Shown: positions 63,772-64,000 of the stretch, piece by piece
How the letters are laid out: each line of letters starts with the position of its first letter
Position numbering within the stretch: position 1 is the stretch's first letter
Source of the DNA: DATFNI01 sp963712305
GTDB taxonomy: Bacteria > Bacteroidota > Rhodothermia > Balneolales > DATFMH01
Length of the DNA: 64,000 nucleotides
Assembly (NCBI GenBank): GCA_963712305.1
Contig: CAVQHI010000001.1
Coordinates: 868,001-932,000, forward strand
Direction: 5' to 3'
The notes under the pieces: generated by a model
Told to the model about the DNA's origin: nothing
The model's input: only the letters and a program-made list of their open reading frames with translations
The model's database searches: none
Program-made: the position numbers and the translations under genes

Positions 63772-63809
63772 TTATTAATTTTGAATTATTAATTTTGAAT
63801 TTTGAATTT
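63772..63809. repeat. TTTTGAATTA tandem repeat
   Basis: Tandem ATTAATTTTGAATT units, related to the TTTTGAATGTTGAA repeat at 54598-54625. It lies in the gene-free right end. Confidence 0.6.
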
Positions 63810-63847
63810 CTCAGTGCTTGTCTATGCAGAGAGGGCAATACGAAGCA

Positions 63848-63917
63848 GAAAGTAAAAAGGGAAAAGTATAAAGTAATCCAGGAGCCTTTTAGGGCAAACT
63901 TTCACCTTTTTACTTTC
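63848..63917. repeat. Inverted hairpin with GAAAGTAAAAAGG arms
   Basis: GAAAGTAAAAAGGGAAAAGT (63848-63867) pairs with ACTTTCACCTTTTTACTTTC (63898-63917) with two mismatches, over a 30-base loop. It belongs to the same structural class of inverted short-unit arms as the gene-carrying elements, with its own sequence. No gene is enclosed. The rest of 63707-64000 holds no recognised gene. Confidence 0.7.
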
Positions 63918-64000
63918 ATCTTTCACCTTCGGGCGTCTTCTCTTTACAAGATCGAAAATCTGGTGTATTATATATGTGCAATATATGTAAAACTAATATT

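Overview
The window looks like a chromosome segment of a heterotrophic, aerobic Bacteroidota-type bacterium; the Rhodothermota/Balneolota branch is a reasonable guess. The evidence is a TonB-dependent receptor with an N-terminal carboxypeptidase-like domain, many Cys-lipoproteins, two S9 peptidases with beta-propellers, DUF6597-type AraC regulators, and a BlaI/M56 peptidase pair carrying a TonB C-terminal domain. This is an inference from gene content only; no rRNA is present.

Layout. 1-2.5 kb: a class II photolyase running off the left edge, a decayed photolyase-related pseudogene and a truncated TIGR00725-like fragment. 2.5-3.6 kb: an IS982-family element beside a 7-bp tandem array. 3.7-9.1 kb: blaI/M56 regulator pair, a frameshifted TonB-domain copy, phosphatidylcholine synthase, PspC, a Gfo/Idh-like protein and PhzF. 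9.1-20.2 kb: minus-strand beta-oxidation genes (fadD, a FadN-type fusion, thiolase, dienoyl-CoA reductase-like SDR, a second acyl-CoA ligase), a tRNA-Arg(CCG) and a thioesterase. 20.4-27.3 kb: TonB receptor, AraC regulator, glycosyltransferase-TPR, S9 peptidase. 27.6-30.4 kb: paaABCD without paaE. 30.4-40.3 kb: mixed genes (AT-rich hypotheticals, purU, trpB2, lipoproteins, cupin, deacetylase, GntP permease). 40.6-46.9 kb: paaG, paaH, paaI (fused), paaJ, paaY and an AraC regulator. 47.2-52.2 kb: zwf, then paaZ and a paaF-like hydratase. 52.5-64 kb: second S9 peptidase, an array of paralogous lipoproteins (one split by an IS200/IS605 element), RsbRD-N protein, DUF3419/BtaA-like, DUF5995, DUF1080 and VOC proteins.

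Together the genes describe aerobic phenylacetyl-CoA degradation (epoxidation by PaaABC(D), isomerisation by PaaG, ring opening by PaaZ, then PaaF/H/J beta-oxidation, with PaaI/PaaY proofreading thioesterases) next to a fatty-acid beta-oxidation operon. PaaE and PaaK are not in the window.

The most unusual feature is a set of intergenic elements made of short degenerate 7-8 bp units arranged as inverted arms. Three enclose a small four-helix-bundle gene (the family of 23S rRNA intervening-sequence proteins, related to Avd of diversity-generating retroelements). One encloses a GxxExxY gene. All four lie between co-directional genes of the fad and paa operons, always in the sense direction, and they supply the start, end or N-terminal extension of neighbouring proteins. 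Empty hairpins built from the same or similar units occur elsewhere in the window, including between paaA, paaB, paaC and paaD.
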